Below, in pieces: positions 4,304 through 5,600 of a stretch of 5,600 bases of DNA. Both the position numbers and the translations under genes were made by a program. Origin of the DNA: Candidatus Bathyarchaeum sp. (lineage in GTDB: Archaea > Thermoproteota > Bathyarchaeia > Bathyarchaeales > Bathyarchaeaceae); assembly GCA_003096255.1 (NCBI GenBank), contig PIXS01000409.1, positions 1 to 5,600 of the forward strand, in the 5' to 3' direction. Under the pieces are notes generated by a model. The model was not told the DNA's origin. It was given only the letters and a program-made list of their open reading frames with translations, and did no database searches. How positions within the stretch are numbered: position 1 is the stretch's first letter; the number at the start of each line of letters is the position of its first letter.

Positions 4304-5600
4304 ATGGTTCAAACTAAAACGAATCATTCTAAGAAGTCACTCTCATCTACATTATTGATAACCCTGCTCGTTAACGGATTATTTCTAATCTTTGCAAACT
4401 CTGGTTTGGTGCTAGCTGCTACAGACGTTTCGGGAATAATCAGCTCAGACACAACGTGGACGAAGGCAAGCAGTCCCTACTCTTTGGTTGGGAATGTTCT
4501 TGTTGGTAATGGGGCAACATTAACTATCGAGGCTGGAGCAACCATTAACCTAAATGATTATTACATCATGGTAAACGGGACTCTCAGGGCACAGGGCAGT
4601 GAAACAGAACAGATTCAGTTCAACAGTGGAGAAATTAGCTTCACACACCATAGCAGTGACTGGGACGAGCAGACAGGCACTGGATGTATAATAGAGAATG
4701 CAAATCTAGACACAACTTTTTTAGACATTGCTTCTGTTTCTGTCAAGGTAAGCAAGAGCACTGTCAATGCTGAGATATTCGGTTTAGGACAATCAGTAAT
4801 TGTGGACAACACCATTAACGGGAAAGTCTCCGGCAAAGTAGTTACAAACAACACAATCACGGGTGATGTTGATGGTAAGACGGTTGTTAACAACAGAATT
4901 ACAGGTACAGTGTATGGCACTGTAATTTCGAATAACACCATTACGGGTGGTGAAGTTTCTGCTGCAGCTACCACAGAGGGTACTGTGGTTTCGAACAACA
5001 CCATCATGGATTGTGATGTTGGAATCAGCTGTATTGGGTATTCAGTTATTTCTGGCAACACCATCTCAGGTTGTGGAGTCGGCATCGAGACATATGTTGT
5101 CCAAATGGTTGGTGGCACCAGAGTTGCTTATCCATTAATTGAAAGAAATCTGATTACCAATAATACTCGTGGCATCACCATTGTATTACGTTCCCGTTTT
5201 GAGCCGGGTACTTTGGTTCCTACAATTCAAAACAACACTATTGCACACAATTCTGTTGGACTCTATTTATACATAACCAACTATGGTGCAACACCTCCAA
5301 TCATCTACAACAATATTCACGGCAACTCTGATTACAACATCCAATTAGATGCGGAAACAGACAAGCACATTAATGCTACCTACAACTGGTGGGGAACAAC
5401 TGACACACAAGCAATAAACCAGACAATCTACGACTACAAAAACGACTTCACTTTGGGTACAGTCACTTTTGAGCCATTCCTTACTGAACCAAACCCCGAA
5501 GAAATGGCTACTCCTATCCCAGAATTTCCCTCATGGCTACTTTTACCCCTGTTCCTTACCGCAACTGCACTAGTGATTTTATACAAGAGAAGATTAAAGA
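4304..5600 (+). CDS. Secreted, membrane-anchored parallel beta-helix (NosD-like) protein, 3' end beyond window
   Basis: The frame from ATG 4304 is open for 432 codons to the right edge. Residues 1-38 are a signal peptide with an AxA-like cleavage context (SGLVLA-ATD). Residues 40-110 form a strand-rich cap: 'DTTWTKASSPYSLVGNVLVG', then 'GATLTIEAGATI'. Residues 165-350 are stacked right-handed beta-helix rungs recognisable by repeated NNTI(T/S)G turns. Then comes the hallmark end motif 'ATYNWWGTTDTQAINQTIYD' near residues 358-377, with 'GTVTFEPFL' after it. This is typical of NosD/PbH1 surface proteins. The C-terminus is TPIPEFPSW, a hydrophobic helix (about 411-427) and YKRRLK, so only a few codons are probably missing. 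Such proteins bind or process carbohydrates or serve as cell-surface structure. No polysaccharide-lyase catalytic residues can be assigned. It is divergent from the nucleotidyltransferase and probably controlled by the palindromic boxes at 4226-4266. Confidence 0.85.
   Translation, partial: MVQTKTNHSKKSLSSTLLITLLVNGLFLIFANSGLVLAATDVSGIISSDTTWTKASSPYSLVGNVLVGNGATLTIEAGATINLNDYYIMVNGTLRAQGSETEQIQFNSGEISFTHHSSDWDEQTGTGCIIENANLDTTFLDIASVSVKVSKSTVNAEIFGLGQSVIVDNTINGKVSGKVVTNNTITGDVDGKTVVNNRITGTVYGTVISNNTITGGEVSAAATTEGTVVSNNTIMDCDVGISCIGYSVISGNTISGCGVGIETYVVQMVGGTRVAYPLIERNLITNNTRGITIVLRSRFEPGTLVPTIQNNTIAHNSVGLYLYITNYGATPPIIYNNIHGNSDYNIQLDAETDKHINATYNWWGTTDTQAINQTIYDYKNDFTLGTVTFEPFLTEPNPEEMATPIPEFPSWLLLPLFLTATALVILYKRRLK
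4805..4972 (+). repeat. 42-base coding repeats (14-residue beta-helix rungs)
   Basis: The turn Asn codons at residues 169, 183, 197 and 211 are exactly 14 residues (42 bases) apart, in DNTINGKVSG, NNTITGDVDG, NNRITGTVYG and NNTITGGEVS. Past residue 215 the spacing widens to about 20-30 residues and becomes irregular. The regular stretch gives direct DNA repeats of the form AAyAACAnnATyACnGG. Confidence 0.7.

Noticed and set aside
4615..5118. 167-codon open frame on the minus strand
   Set aside because: It lies wholly antisense to the beta-helix gene. Its Thr/Val/Pro-rich product is the shadow of repeated AAC-ACC-ATT codons, and it has no promoter or ribosome site.

Overview
The window looks like chromosomal DNA from an uncultured mesophilic archaeon, and the best guess is a Bathyarchaeia-like lineage. 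Three things support an archaeon. Two genes have TATA-like boxes placed for leaderless transcripts, while others have GGTGA or GAGG-type ribosome sites. The two secreted proteins end in an 'IPEF/IPEL + hydrophobic helix + Lys/Arg' tail typical of archaeal surface proteins. The nucleotidyltransferase has a 'GYMHPKG' N-terminus that I associate with archaeal members. The lineage is inferred from style, not from a marker gene.

Layout, left to right. Bases 1-76 (minus) hold the first 25 codons of a probable creatininase-family amidohydrolase that continues beyond the left edge. A 197-base divergent spacer (77-273) carries several short dyad elements. Bases 274-1278 (plus) are one continuous reading frame for a multi-pass membrane protein of unknown function, broken by a single in-frame TGA at 505-507. 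A long imperfect inverted repeat straddles its true stop codon. Bases 1361-3085 (plus) encode a secreted, membrane-anchored protein with a seven-bladed TolB/PD40-type beta-propeller, an Ig-like domain and a C-terminal anchor. Bases 3094-4146 (minus) encode a nucleotidyltransferase-fold protein that converges on the propeller gene with an 8-base gap. Bases 4147-4303 are a divergent promoter region with two near-identical palindromic boxes. Bases 4304-5600 (plus) encode a secreted parallel beta-helix (NosD-like) protein whose reading frame is still open at the right edge, with its C-terminal anchor already visible.

There is no obvious operon or single pathway. The propeller and beta-helix proteins are both exported and share the same anchoring architecture, so they are probably displayed on the same cell surface. 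The nucleotidyltransferase and the creatininase homologue are cytosolic and have no visible functional link to them. I see no tRNA, rRNA, CRISPR array, transposase or phage gene. The strongest points for follow-up are the lone in-frame TGA, the paired palindromic boxes at 4226-4266, the three-blade internal duplication of the propeller, and the long inverted repeat at 1227-1291.
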